DNA of 64,000 bases from Bin87 sp965207585 (GTDB taxonomy: Bacteria > Chloroflexota > Dehalococcoidia > Lucifugimonadales > UBA3495), in the NCBI GenBank assembly GCA_965207585.1, contig CBDBMT010000003.1:2046001-2110000 (forward strand), read 5' to 3'. Shown piece by piece: positions 9,073-19,390 of this stretch (the first letter of the stretch is position 1; every line of letters begins with the position of its first letter). The translations under genes were made by a program, and so were the position numbers. The notes below the pieces were generated by a model. The model had not been told where the DNA came from and did no database searches. It saw only the letters and a list, made by a program, of their open reading frames with translations.

Positions 9073-10146
9073 CTATCCCGGAACTTCGATTTTTTGGGTC
9101 ACGACCCGGGTCACTCCCCAGCCGGCTAACCACGCCGAGTGGCGGCCGTCGCCCCCGGCCACCACCACCACGATGTCGTCGGCATTGAGCGCGATGGGAA
9201 CCATGGTGTTCGGATCTTCGTCGTTGACCCAATCCGGGTAGTTGCGGTTCCCCCAATGTCCCAGCCCTGACAGGTCGGCGATGGACATCCGGGCGTTGGC
9301 GAACACGTACTCGCGAACGTCCTGCTTGGTGAACCCGTCGGCCGCAATTTCGGCGGCGTGCTCGGGGCTGATCACCAGCGTCACCTGCGCGCCGGTGCCG
9401 ATCTGGTAGAAGTTGGAGAAGCCGGTGGCCCGGGTCGCCTGCACCAGCGTGTTGAGCACGTCGGCGCCCCGCGAAACCGTGGTCTCCATGACGGGGTAGA
9501 AGGCCCGGATGGCGTGCAGGGTCACCATGCTGTCCTCCGGTTCCAGGCCCAACTCAACGTGCCGCGGCTCCCACGGGCTGCGCGCCGCGTTCTCGGCAAA
9601 GCAGAAGGAATACCGCCCCGGCATGGCCAGCGTGGCCTTGTCCATGTCGCCGATGATGAGCCCGGCCACGTTGCGCACAAACAGACGCAGCGCACGGCCG
9701 ATGGTCGCGTTGGCCCGGTAGCCGGGCCCGAATGCTCCCGAGTCGCCGTTGATGCCCAGGCGTTCCGCGATCGGTCCGTTGACGATCACCACCGGGGCGG
9801 CGCCGCCCGTGGTGGCCTGGCATCCGGCCAGGTTGAAGGGGGTCTGCAAGGCCGCTTTCACGCAGGCCACCACCACCGGAAAATACTCGGGACGGCAGCC
9901 AGCCATCACCGCGTTGATGGCGACCTTCTCGATGCTGACCTCCGAGTTGGAGGGTTGCGCGATGCCCAGGGACAGCGACGGATCCTCGCCCCAAGGGCCG
10001 AGCATACGCTGGACGGCCTCTTCGGTGGCCGGGACGACGGGCATCCCGTCGGTCCATCCCTGTTCTTCGTAGTAGTCCTGGATTGCGTCGTAAGTGTCAG
10101 GCACGTCAATGCGGCGTGAGTTCAGGGCGCGACTGTTGGTTGTCAT
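9073..10146 (-). CDS. conserved protein of unknown function, partner of the UGSC gene
   Basis: Protein of 357 residues that I cannot assign to a characterised enzyme. It has conserved-looking stretches such as WTDGMPVVPATEEAV, AVMAGCRPEYFPVVVAC, LAGCQATTGGAAPVVIVNGP and GDSGAFGPGYRANATIGRA, and ends in a segment resembling a Rossmann-like strand (ADDIVVVVAGGDGRH). No signal peptide or membrane helix is seen. The ATG at 10146 is preferred; the frame is open further upstream to 10236, but that stretch overlaps the end of the preceding gene. Shared strand, 41-base overlap with the EEP gene and closeness to the selenoprotein gene suggest one transcription unit. Confidence 0.6.
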   Translation of the reverse strand: MTTNSRALNSRRIDVPDTYDAIQDYYEEQGWTDGMPVVPATEEAVQRMLGPWGEDPSLSLGIAQPSNSEVSIEKVAINAVMAGCRPEYFPVVVACVKAALQTPFNLAGCQATTGGAAPVVIVNGPIAERLGINGDSGAFGPGYRANATIGRALRLFVRNVAGLIIGDMDKATLAMPGRYSFCFAENAARSPWEPRHVELGLEPEDSMVTLHAIRAFYPVMETTVSRGADVLNTLVQATRATGFSNFYQIGTGAQVTLVISPEHAAEIAADGFTKQDVREYVFANARMSIADLSGLGHWGNRNYPDWVNDEDPNTMVPIALNADDIVVVVAGGDGRHSAWLAGWGVTRVVTQKIEVPG

Positions 10147-10888
10147 AAAGTTCACTCTTTTGGGGAGGATTTTGTTGCGTTTCGCGCTTGGACAGGTCAG
10201 CGACCACGCCGAAATGGTCGGACAGGCGGCGTTCACCGTCCCAATTGTCGATGGTCTCTACGGCCCCGGCCATGAGGTCGTTGCTGACCGCTATGTGGTC
10301 GATGGTCCTGCGCCCGGCCAATTCCGCATCCGCCGTCGTCACGGTCATCACTGAGGGCAGCGCCTGCTGAAGTTTCTCCCGCAACCGGAGCGGGACGTTG
10401 CTTCTCCCGCCCAGGCGTTGGTTGAAGTCCCCAACGAGCATTACCCCGGATGGGTGCAACGGCGCCAGCAATCTCTTGAGGCCATCCAGATACTCTTCGT
10501 GGTCCTGCCACTGTCGCTGTTTGCCCCCGAATCTGGCGGTGCGTGAACCCGCCCACGGGATGCAGATGCCCAGGACGGTCAGCGGCCCGATGGGCGTGTC
10601 GGTAGTCCCAGCCACGAAGCGGCCGGGTACCAGCGTCGCGCGCCCCAGCCCGATGGCAGGACGCCACGGGTTGCGCGACCACAGGACTACCTTGCGCCGC
10701 TTCCCCCTGACGCCCATCCCGTAATCAGGAAGCGCACATACGGTGTGACCATGTCCCAACTCGAAGTCCGCGTCGGTCTCGGTAAGGCAAACGATGTCGG
10801 GATCTTGGTTCTCGATCCGGCGCAAAATTTCAGGGCTACGCGCCGAAGCAGGCGTAGCCCATTGAACATTCCAGTTGACCACTCTCAT
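10106..10888 (-). CDS. endonuclease/exonuclease/phosphatase-fold protein
   Basis: EEP-superfamily protein, 260 residues. The family's metal and catalytic positions are recognisable in order: N in VVNWNVQWA, E in VCLTETDADF, the GDFN motif in MLVGDFNQRL, and the terminal SDHFGVVADL. Members hydrolyse phosphodiester bonds in DNA, RNA or small phosphates; the substrate here is open. It starts 35 bases after the stop of the UGSC gene and overlaps the next gene by 41 bases, so the three are probably co-transcribed. A role in DNA repair and a role tied to the selenoprotein are both possible. Confidence 0.8.
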   Translation of the reverse strand: MRVVNWNVQWATPASARSPEILRRIENQDPDIVCLTETDADFELGHGHTVCALPDYGMGVRGKRRKVVLWSRNPWRPAIGLGRATLVPGRFVAGTTDTPIGPLTVLGICIPWAGSRTARFGGKQRQWQDHEEYLDGLKRLLAPLHPSGVMLVGDFNQRLGGRSNVPLRLREKLQQALPSVMTVTTADAELAGRRTIDHIAVSNDLMAGAVETIDNWDGERRLSDHFGVVADLSKRETQQNPPQKSELYDNQQSRPELTPH

Positions 10889-10923
10889 GCCGAAAGCGGC
10901 TCGCTACCCGGTGTGACCGGCGG

Positions 10924-11463
10924 CTACTTCCCGTTGGTCAGCATCTCGGCGATCTGGCCGGCGAAGTCGTGGGCCAGTTGCTGCACTTCCGGTATCGACC
11001 GGGAGGCCAGCGGGCTGGGCAAAGCCAGGATCTGGACGCCGGGCATTCCCAGCGAGGAGGCGCGCGCGTGCGCCGCCCGGGTGAAACTCTCAGTGATGAC
11101 GCTCACGGAGGGAACGCCGCGGGTTTCGGTAACTACTGTGTCGTGGAGACCCCACGCCGTGCAGCTCCCTCAATCCGCGATTCCGTGCACCACCGCGTCG
11201 CATTGCTCGATCAGCTCGTCGATGGTCTCGTCGGAACAAGGCGCGCTGAAGCTGAACTTGCGCAGGTAGACCACCTTTTCGACGGCGTATTTCTCTTCCA
11301 GGATGACCTGGAGTTCCTGTAGGAAATTGTCGGAGTGGTACTTGCGGTTCTCCAGCAGACCGATGGTCTTCCCCGACAGGCTGGGCAGCCGGTCGGTCGC
11401 CGCCCGCTCCTCGGTCTTCTGCTCCGGACGCGGGTCCAGGATCTGGATGGTTGCGGTCGTCAT
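10924..11463 (-). CDS. UGSC-family selenoprotein, in-frame UGA read as selenocysteine
   Basis: Read through one in-frame TGA at 11170-11172, the gene encodes 179 residues with Sec at position 98 in the motif DUGSCTAWG, the signature of UGSC-containing (seleno)proteins. Before the UGA the chain runs ...ELIEQCDAVVHGIAD, and after it continues without interruption to TAG (GVPSVSVITESFTRAAH ... LTNGK); a family-like sequence on both sides is hard to explain if UGA were a stop. A 5-bp stem with loop GGTCT follows at the SECIS distance. The ATG at 11463 is chosen because GGAGG stands just before it. The Sec-Gly-Ser-Cys pair is probably redox active; the reaction is unknown. The selA/B/C/D genes are not in this window. 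Confidence 0.85.
11142..11156 (-). promoter_or_regulatory. bacterial SECIS-like hairpin
   Basis: On the coding strand CGTGG pairs with CCACG around the loop GGTCT. Counting the U of UGA as 1, the loop occupies positions 22-26, so G23 and U24 fall where SelB contacts the apical loop of the E. coli fdhF SECIS, whose loop also reads GGUCU. The bulged U17 of fdhF has no clear match here. Confidence 0.75.
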
Positions 11464-11510
11464 GCTTCCTCCGTTCATGCTTTCAGCCGTCATTCCCTGT
11501 TCTTTCAACC

Positions 11511-11537
11511 GTCATTCCCGCGCAAGCGGGAATCCAG
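11511..11537. repeat. REP-like palindromic repeat
   Basis: One palindromic unit, stem ATTCCCGC / GCGGGAAT, of the same family as the arms at 3238-3303. It lies between the GuaB3 stop and the UGSC gene start. A partial unit (CGTCATTCC) lies just before it, near 11489. Confidence 0.55.
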
Positions 11538-11540
11538 TGG

Positions 11541-12677
11541 CTATCCCAGCATCTGGTAGTGCTTGCCCTCGGTCTTGATCGCCGGGGCGATGACCATTTC
11601 GGTCTTGTGGAAATCGCGCACCGTGTACGCTCCGCACATGCCCATCGCCACGCGCAGCGCGCCGACGAGGTTCTGCGTCCCGTTAGTTACGCTGGACGGC
11701 CCGTGCATCAGTTGCTTCAGGCTTCCCTTGGTGCCGACGTTGATGCGCGTGCCCCGGGGCAGTTCGGGGTGGGCGTTGGCCATGCCCCAGTTGTAGCCCC
11801 GTCCCGGAGCCTCGGCCGCCTGCGCGAAGGGCGTGCCCAGCATTACACCATCAGCTCCGCTGGCCATGGCCTTGCACACGTCGCCGCCGGTGCGCAGGCC
11901 GCCGTCGGTAATCACGCTGACGTACCGGCCGGTGCGCTGGAAATAGTCCTCGCGGGCGGCTGCGCACTCCAGGGTCGCCGTCACCTGCGGCACGCCAACC
12001 CCGGTCACCTCGCGGGTGGTGCAAGCCGCGCCGGGCCCCACTCCTACGAGCACCGCGTCGATGCCCGTCTCCATCAGCTCGCTGGCCACGGTGTAGCTGA
12101 CGCAGTTGCCCACCACCACCGGGACGTTGAGCGATTCGATCAACTCGGAAAAGATGAGACCCCGGTAGCTGCGGGACATGTGGCGCGCCGTGGTCACGGT
12201 GGACTGCACGACGATGATGTCGGCGCCAGCCTCCACGGCCAGCGGGCTGAACCGCTTGGTGGTCTGTGGGGTGAACGCGATGGCTGCTATCGACCCGGAC
12301 TGCTTGATCTCCTGGACGCGCTCGCCGATCAGGTGTTCCTGCACCGGCTCGCTGTACACCTCTTGCAAGTACTCCGTGACCTCGCCCTGGTCCATGGAAA
12401 TGATCTCTTCCAGCACCGAGTACGGGTCTTCGTAGCGGGTGTAGAGCCCCTCGCCGTTCAGCACGCCCAGTCCACCCATCTCGTGCATCAGCGTCGCGAA
12501 TCTTGGCGAGACCGAACCGTCCATCGCTGAGGCCATCACGGGGGCTTCAAAGGAGTACTGGCCGATGCTCATCTGGGTGGATGTCATTTCCGGGTTGATC
12601 GTGACATCGCCCGGGACGATTGCGACCTCGTCAAACCCATAGGACCGTTCCAGTTCTTTGAGCAAACGCCTGGCCAT
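11541..12677 (-). CDS. GuaB3 family IMP dehydrogenase-related protein
   Basis: TIM-barrel protein of the IMP dehydrogenase/GMP reductase superfamily, 378 residues without the CBS domains, which fits the GuaB3 group. The catalytic Cys loop is visible in GVGPGAACTTREVTGVG, preceded by phosphate- and nucleotide-site segments (VPVVVGNCVSY) and followed by VITDGGLRTGGDVCKAMASGA. Members of this group have been described mostly as IMPDH-like or GMP reductase-like, so the exact purine reaction is not certain. GAGGTG precedes the ATG. It is upstream of the UGSC gene on the same strand with a repeat between them. Confidence 0.88.
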   Translation of the reverse strand: MARRLLKELERSYGFDEVAIVPGDVTINPEMTSTQMSIGQYSFEAPVMASAMDGSVSPRFATLMHEMGGLGVLNGEGLYTRYEDPYSVLEEIISMDQGEVTEYLQEVYSEPVQEHLIGERVQEIKQSGSIAAIAFTPQTTKRFSPLAVEAGADIIVVQSTVTTARHMSRSYRGLIFSELIESLNVPVVVGNCVSYTVASELMETGIDAVLVGVGPGAACTTREVTGVGVPQVTATLECAAAREDYFQRTGRYVSVITDGGLRTGGDVCKAMASGADGVMLGTPFAQAAEAPGRGYNWGMANAHPELPRGTRINVGTKGSLKQLMHGPSSVTNGTQNLVGALRVAMGMCGAYTVRDFHKTEMVIAPAIKTEGKHYQMLG

Positions 12678-12808
12678 AGTTTCACCTCAAAGTTTGCCGT
12701 GAAGAGTGCTGAAAAGTAGTAAGAGAGACCTGCCGCGGTCAAATGCGATTAGGTTGCGTTGACGGAGCGGTGGTGTCATCCGCCCCGGTCTTGACCTGCT
12801 GAATTGTA

Positions 12809-12846
12809 GCATTCGGGGGCGCTCGTTTCTAAGCGCCCCCGAATGC
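12809..12846. terminator. perfect 15-bp hairpin between clpC and guaB3
   Basis: Arms GCATTCGGGGGCGCT and AGCGCCCCCGAATGC enclose an 8-base loop. It lies just after the clpC stop on the minus strand. No U tract follows, so it is either a weak or factor-assisted terminator or an mRNA-stabilising stem. Confidence 0.5.
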
Positions 12847-12868
12847 TCGTTCGCCACTAAATCTCGTG

Positions 12869-15343
<2,475 letters not shown>

Positions 15344-15410
15344 GAGACTCTCCTGGGTTGAGGTCGGGCCAGTGGCATCAGGCTGGCGGCGTTATTGTAC
15401 CGCATTCGGG

Positions 15411-15458
15411 CAAAAATAAAAGCGGCCTCGGCACCGATTCGTCGCGGTGGAGCCGCTT
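15411..15458 (-). terminator. rho-independent terminator of the 5S rRNA unit
   Basis: On the minus strand AAGCGGC pairs with GCCGCTT around an inner stem (CACCG / CGGTG), followed by TTATTTTT. It sits about 100 bases past the 5S 3' end and just before the clpC promoter region. Confidence 0.75.
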
Positions 15459-15558
15459 CACTGGCGTATTAGCCAATGGTTTTGCGTTGCCTACAATCGC
15501 CTGTGTTTCCTTGCTGCGCCATCACGCCCGCCCTGACTGACCGGTGGGTTTTGGTACT

Positions 15559-15676
15559 TTCCGGCGGTGACCTATTTTCCCACTCCGTCACCAGAGCAGT
15601 ATCGTCGGCGCTGGGGCGTTTCACTTCCGTGTTCGGGATGGGTACGGGTGGGGCCACCCCGCTTGAACCACCAGAA
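15559..15676 (-). rRNA. rrf: 5S ribosomal RNA
   Basis: Reverse strand carries the universal 5S core: CCCATCCCGAACACGGAAGT, then GAAACGCCCCAGCGCCGACGA, and helix ends TTTCTGGTGG / CCGCCGGAAAG that pair with each other. Length about 118 bases. The ends are set by pairing and could shift by one or two bases. No 16S or 23S gene is next to it. Confidence 0.93.
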
Positions 15677-15688
15677 AGTAACGCGGCA

Positions 15689-15717
15689 ATTATGCCTCAT
15701 ATCCGGCGGCTTGGCAA
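15689..15717 (-). promoter_or_regulatory. promoter of the 5S rRNA
   Basis: Minus strand -35 TTGCCA, 17-base spacer, -10 CATAAT, ending 12 bases before the mature 5S 5' end. Confidence 0.65.
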
Positions 15718-15807
15718 GAGCGTCGACAACCGGAATTTTCCCGTGAATCCAGGGCTCAACCACCCCTATGCTATACTGGGTCCCGACCCGCGGATCGCCG
15801 CGCGACG

Positions 15808-15883
15808 GGGCCGTTAGCTCAGCTGGCAGAGCACCGGACTTTTAATCCGGGTGTCGTGGGTTCGATCCCCACACGGCCCACCA
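15808..15883 (+). tRNA. tRNA-Lys (anticodon TTT)
   Basis: Folds with acceptor GGGCCGT against ACGGCCC, anticodon loop CTTTTAA (anticodon TTT), T stem GTGGG/CCCAC with loop TTCGATC, discriminator A and an encoded CCA. Its 3' nine bases begin the repeat that bounds the integrated element, and the recombinase reading frame runs antisense through it. Confidence 0.95.
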
Positions 15884-17460
15884 CCGTACCCGATACTGCG
15901 AACTCCGCCGTTCAGGGCTATGTCGGCGGCGTCCGCTCCCCCTATGGGACTATCCTCCGGCGTGGGGATCGTGTAGATGATCGTCGCCCCGCCGGGCCGT
16001 ACCAACACTTCCTTGACGAATGACCGCACGAAGGCTTTGGTCTCGGTGAGTTCGCTGGTCCTGAGGAACGCGCTCATGTCGGCGGCGAAGGCGGCGATGG
16101 TGTCGGCGCTGTCCAGCAACTCCCGCCTTTGCGACAGTACGGCCCGCGCGTCCTCGGCGGCGGCTTCCAGTTGCTCGCGGCGGTGCCGGTGCTCCAGGAT
16201 GCGCTCCGAGGCATCGGCCATGTCCAGGTCGGTGCTCTCCACGAAGTGCCAGATGCGGTCCAGCTTCCGCTTGACCTCTTCCAACTCGGCCTCGACGGTC
16301 TCCAGGTTCCTCCGCCGCTCCCGGGCCACGCCGTCCATCTCCTCGTCCAGCAGCTTTACCAGTTCCCTGATGTTGGACTCGGTGAGGATGTTGTCCCGGA
16401 TGTTGGAGATGATGATGTCCTCGAAGTTCTTGGCGTTGAGCCTGGGGGTGTCGCAGGACCCGCTGCCCTGCTTGAGGATGGACTGGCAGACGTAGTAGGT
16501 GTACTTCCCGCTCTTGGCCTCGGCGGCAGTGAGGGCTTTGCCGCAGGTCTCGCACTTGGCGAGGCCGCTGAGCAGGTAGGGGCTGGCGGCGCGGCGGGGA
16601 TGGGTGATGGCCGGGGCGCGGGCTTCCAGCAGTTTCCTGACTCGGGCGAACTCCTCTTTGGTTACGATAGATGGAAAGGCGTCCTCCACCCGCACCGGCT
16701 CCTGCCCGTCCCGGCTCTTCTGGCCCCAGACCAAAGTGCCGGTATAGGCTTCGTTGCAGAGGAGCTTGTGGACGGTGGTCTTGCGCCACTGCCTACCGTT
16801 GGGTGAGGGGATGCCCTCGGAGTTGAGGGTCTTGAGGATGTCCAGGGAGGTTCTGCCCTGGAGGGTGAGGTCGAAGATGCGCCGGACCAGGGCGTCGTGG
16901 GGCGGGTTGAGTTCCAGGCGGGGGCGCTTCTTGGCGCCGTCCTGGACGTAGACCCGCCGGTAGCCGTAGGGGGCGCTGGCGTTCATCCAGAAGCCCCGGG
17001 AGGCGGCCTCGCGCATACCCCGCCTAACTTCTTCGGCAAGATTTTCTGAGTAAAATTCGTCCACGGACTCGATGATGGCCTCCATGAGCTTGCCGGTGGG
17101 GGTGTCGTCGGCGTGCTCGGTGATGGAGACGACGCGGATGCCCTTGCGCCGGAGCATGGACTTGAAGGCCACGGCGTGTTCCCGCTTGCGGGTGAATCTC
17201 GAAAACTTCCAGACCAAAATCTCGTTGAAAGGGGATTCCGGCTTGGAAGCCTCGTCCAGCATCCTGCGGAACTGTGGGCGGTCGGCGATCCGTCCGCTCT
17301 CGGCCTCGTCGACGTACTCGCGGACCACCAGGTAGCCGTTCTTGTCGGCGTAGTCGCGCAGCGCCCGAAGCTGGGCGGCGACGGAGAGGTCCACGTCCTG
17401 GCGGTCGCTGGAGACCCGGGCGTAGAGGGCCACGGGGGCCAGGTCGTTGTTCTTACTCAT
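15814..17460 (-). CDS. large serine recombinase (integrase of the element)
   Basis: Serine recombinase of 548 residues. The resolvase domain has YARVSSDRQD with the catalytic Ser near residue 17, followed by the Arg-rich LVWKFSRFTRKRE. The recombinase domain includes GIPSPNGRQW, then a zinc ribbon (CETCGKAL ... CQSILKQGSGSC) and a coiled coil near residues 390-450. The last 21 residues (PCGDRTHDTRIKSPVLCQLS) are the antisense translation of tRNA-Lys, so the present C-terminus was acquired on integration. The ATG at 17460 overlaps the RHH stop by eight bases; an ATG seven codons upstream is also possible. Likely drives integration and excision at the att sites. Confidence 0.9.
   Translation of the reverse strand: MSKNNDLAPVALYARVSSDRQDVDLSVAAQLRALRDYADKNGYLVVREYVDEAESGRIADRPQFRRMLDEASKPESPFNEILVWKFSRFTRKREHAVAFKSMLRRKGIRVVSITEHADDTPTGKLMEAIIESVDEFYSENLAEEVRRGMREAASRGFWMNASAPYGYRRVYVQDGAKKRPRLELNPPHDALVRRIFDLTLQGRTSLDILKTLNSEGIPSPNGRQWRKTTVHKLLCNEAYTGTLVWGQKSRDGQEPVRVEDAFPSIVTKEEFARVRKLLEARAPAITHPRRAASPYLLSGLAKCETCGKALTAAEAKSGKYTYYVCQSILKQGSGSCDTPRLNAKNFEDIIISNIRDNILTESNIRELVKLLDEEMDGVARERRRNLETVEAELEEVKRKLDRIWHFVESTDLDMADASERILEHRHRREQLEAAAEDARAVLSQRRELLDSADTIAAFAADMSAFLRTSELTETKAFVRSFVKEVLVRPGGATIIYTIPTPEDSPIGGADAADIALNGGVRSIGYGGGPCGDRTHDTRIKSPVLCQLS
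15875..15909. other. candidate attL of the integrated element
   Basis: A 35-base stretch beginning with the last nine bases of tRNA-Lys is repeated in direct orientation at 46589-46629. The two copies differ by one substitution and a 6-base duplication in the right copy. It also encodes part of the recombinase C-terminus (GGVRSIGYGGGP). Confidence 0.65.
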
Positions 17461-17689
17461 CGGTGTGTCCTCCTTGCTCATCTTCCTCTGACTGATTGGC
17501 TTGGCGGGAGCGCAGCCGTTCCAGGCGTTGCTCCCGGCGCAGTTCCCTGTCTTCCATGTACAGGCGCAGGGCCTCGCGCACCAGTTCGCTCATGTCGCGG
17601 CCCTCTTCGTCTTTCACCCGCTGCACCTGCTCGAACATCTCCGGGGGCAGGGAGAAGGTGATGGTCCTGGATTTCCGTCGTGGCGGCAT
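17453..17689 (-). CDS. ribbon-helix-helix DNA-binding protein
   Basis: CopG/Arc-type protein of 78 residues. The beta strand RTITFSLPPEMFEQV and the helix EEGRDMSELVREALRLYM are the RHH fold; the tail is highly charged. It overlaps the start of the recombinase, so translation is coupled, and it likely regulates the recombinase or acts as a recombination directionality factor. The latter is inference from position. Confidence 0.75.
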   Translation of the reverse strand: MPPRRKSRTITFSLPPEMFEQVQRVKDEEGRDMSELVREALRLYMEDRELRREQRLERLRSRQANQSEEDEQGGHTDE

Positions 17690-17758
17690 GGCCTCTTTTT
17701 GCGCCTGTTGTGATATGCGTTTGTCTTACTATTATTATCGACCTTCCAGCCCGGTTCG

Positions 17759-18694
17759 TCAACGCTGAGCCAGGACCGTGATGCGGCTGTTGCGGGTATA
17801 TGGACCCCACCCCTGCCGGCCAAGCTGCACGGCCAGCGCAGAGCGGTACTCGGCGGGCACGGCCACCACCGCCACCTTGGCGAGGCGTCCCTTCCATATT
17901 ACGGGCGTGGCCACGGCGGCGATGCCGTCCGCCTCGGCGTACTCCGTCTCACCGCCCTGGGCCGCCAACTCCGCCAGGGAGCCGGGCGGGATGGCCCGGT
18001 CCCTGTGCGGCATCCCGCCCCGCCAACCTCCCATGAGTTGGGAACGCCGCGCCCGGAAGCCCCCAGTCCGCCTGACCACCTTGGCCCGCAGCCGGGCCAG
18101 GTCGTCCCCGGCGGGCCACAGCGCCGGGTCACCTTTTTCGGAATGCCCGTACAGGACCACCAGCAGGGGCGGGCGGCGCACCACCTCGGCCAGCCGCAGC
18201 GCCGCCGATGCGTAGGAGCTGCCGAACCGGTCGTGAAGGGCCACCACGTCCAGCCCGCTGGCCTGGGCGCAGGGAGCGAAGACGCCCGGCTGCATCAATA
18301 CCGACACCGCGAAGCGTTCCGCCTGTAGGCACACCAGGGGGTCCGGCGGGCCGCCGGAGTCCTTGACGCCCATGTTCTCCAGGATGATCTCGTAGATTTC
18401 GTGGGCCAGGGTCTGGGCCTTGGAACCCTCCCACAGGTCGTCCCGGTAGTAGATGTGGTACTCGCCCCCGGGCTGTCCGATGTGGGCGCCCTTCAGCCCA
18501 TCCATCTTCTTTCCCTCCAGCACCTCTCCCAACCCGGTCCGTCGCGCCAGGCCGGTCAGCTCGTCCAGGGTGGGAATGGCCGATACTCCGAAGCAACTCA
18601 CGAAGCGGGCGGCGACGGTCTCCGGGTCCAGGCGGACGCCCTGTTCGTGGTCCTCCAGCAGGTCGCGGCAGAAGCCGCCCAGGGTCTCACTCAT
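17759..18694 (-). CDS. ImmA/IrrE-like metallopeptidase
   Basis: Protein of 311 residues with an ImmA/IrrE-type zinc peptidase segment, TLAHEIYEIILENMG, preceded by the usual lead-in EYHIYYRDDL and followed by QAERFAVSVLMQPGVF. The motif reads HEIYE rather than HExxH, a variant that also occurs in this family. The C-terminal half (about residues 170-311) lies outside the peptidase domain and is unrecognised. In phages and ICEs such proteins cleave the partner XRE repressor to trigger excision. Here the partner gene overlaps its start by four bases (ATGA), which strongly supports that pairing. Confidence 0.75.
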   Translation of the reverse strand: MSETLGGFCRDLLEDHEQGVRLDPETVAARFVSCFGVSAIPTLDELTGLARRTGLGEVLEGKKMDGLKGAHIGQPGGEYHIYYRDDLWEGSKAQTLAHEIYEIILENMGVKDSGGPPDPLVCLQAERFAVSVLMQPGVFAPCAQASGLDVVALHDRFGSSYASAALRLAEVVRRPPLLVVLYGHSEKGDPALWPAGDDLARLRAKVVRRTGGFRARRSQLMGGWRGGMPHRDRAIPPGSLAELAAQGGETEYAEADGIAAVATPVIWKGRLAKVAVVAVPAEYRSALAVQLGRQGWGPYTRNSRITVLAQR

Positions 18695-19134
18695 TCCAAC
18701 AGCCTCTTGCCGGTGAATTTCTCGTACATCTCCACGATGAACCGCTTGGCGTTGACGGTCATGAGGCCGTCGGGCCGGGTGCCGACGCGGAAGGCCGGGT
18801 CGTCGAGGACGAAGCGGTAGGCCCGCTCCACGTCCATGGCCTGGTCGCTGAAGGGGTCGGGCTGGGCGCCGTGGCCGGCCCTTCTGATCAGGTCCTCGGG
18901 GTCCACCCGGTAGAGTTCGGCCAGCTTGCGCAGCAGGTTGGCGCCGGGGACGCGCTCGCCCCGCTCGATCTGGGACAGGTAGGAGCTGGATACGCCGGTG
19001 CGCCGGGTCACCTCTCTCAGGCTGACCCGGCCCCGCAGCCGCTTCAGCAGCGAGCCGAAGTCCTCGGCGCCCGCCGACTCTGTCTCGTCAATCCCTTCCG
19101 GCTGGCCGGTCTGCTGTTGGTCAACGTCGCCCAT
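18691..19134 (-). CDS. XRE-family repressor paired with the ImmA protease
   Basis: Protein of 147 residues with one XRE helix-turn-helix (SLREVTRRTGVSSSYLSQIE, about residues 35-90) after an acidic lead, and a C-terminal segment that would contact ImmA. It is the first gene of a minus-strand operon XRE-ImmA, with the RHH and recombinase genes following. It is divergent from the small-HTH operon across a 256-base control region, so it probably represses that region. Confidence 0.85.
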   Translation of the reverse strand: MGDVDQQQTGQPEGIDETESAGAEDFGSLLKRLRGRVSLREVTRRTGVSSSYLSQIERGERVPGANLLRKLAELYRVDPEDLIRRAGHGAQPDPFSDQAMDVERAYRFVLDDPAFRVGTRPDGLMTVNAKRFIVEMYEKFTGKRLLE

Positions 19135-19390
19135 GATGGTCTCCTCCCGCCCGTCGGCGGCGGCGTCCGTGGCATTCTTGTCACATTCCTGCCGGATTAT
19201 TGTTACATCAAAGCGAGCACTTGGTCAACAAAAGGCAACACTTGCAGGTTTTCTATTGCCTGTGACGAGACTGTGTTGCTACACTCTATCATACAGAACG
19301 GATAATCTACTCCGTCCTGCCGAGTATACAACACCGCCGGTTTCCCGGCCAACCCCCAGGGGCCGGTCCGGGTTCCGCCAGGGGAGGCCA
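19135..19390. promoter_or_regulatory. divergent control region of the element
   Basis: No gene is seen in the 256 bases between the divergent XRE-ImmA and small-HTH operons. On the plus strand TTGCCT, 18 bases and TACACT (about 19257-19286) could be a promoter. ACTTG half sites, as in the dyads at 26153 and 26261, occur at about 19219 and 19240. Confidence 0.4.

Noticed and set aside
10924..11106. Separate small protein starting MSVITESFTRAAH
   Set aside because: It is the in-frame continuation of the UGSC selenoprotein after the Sec codon and has no ribosome site of its own.
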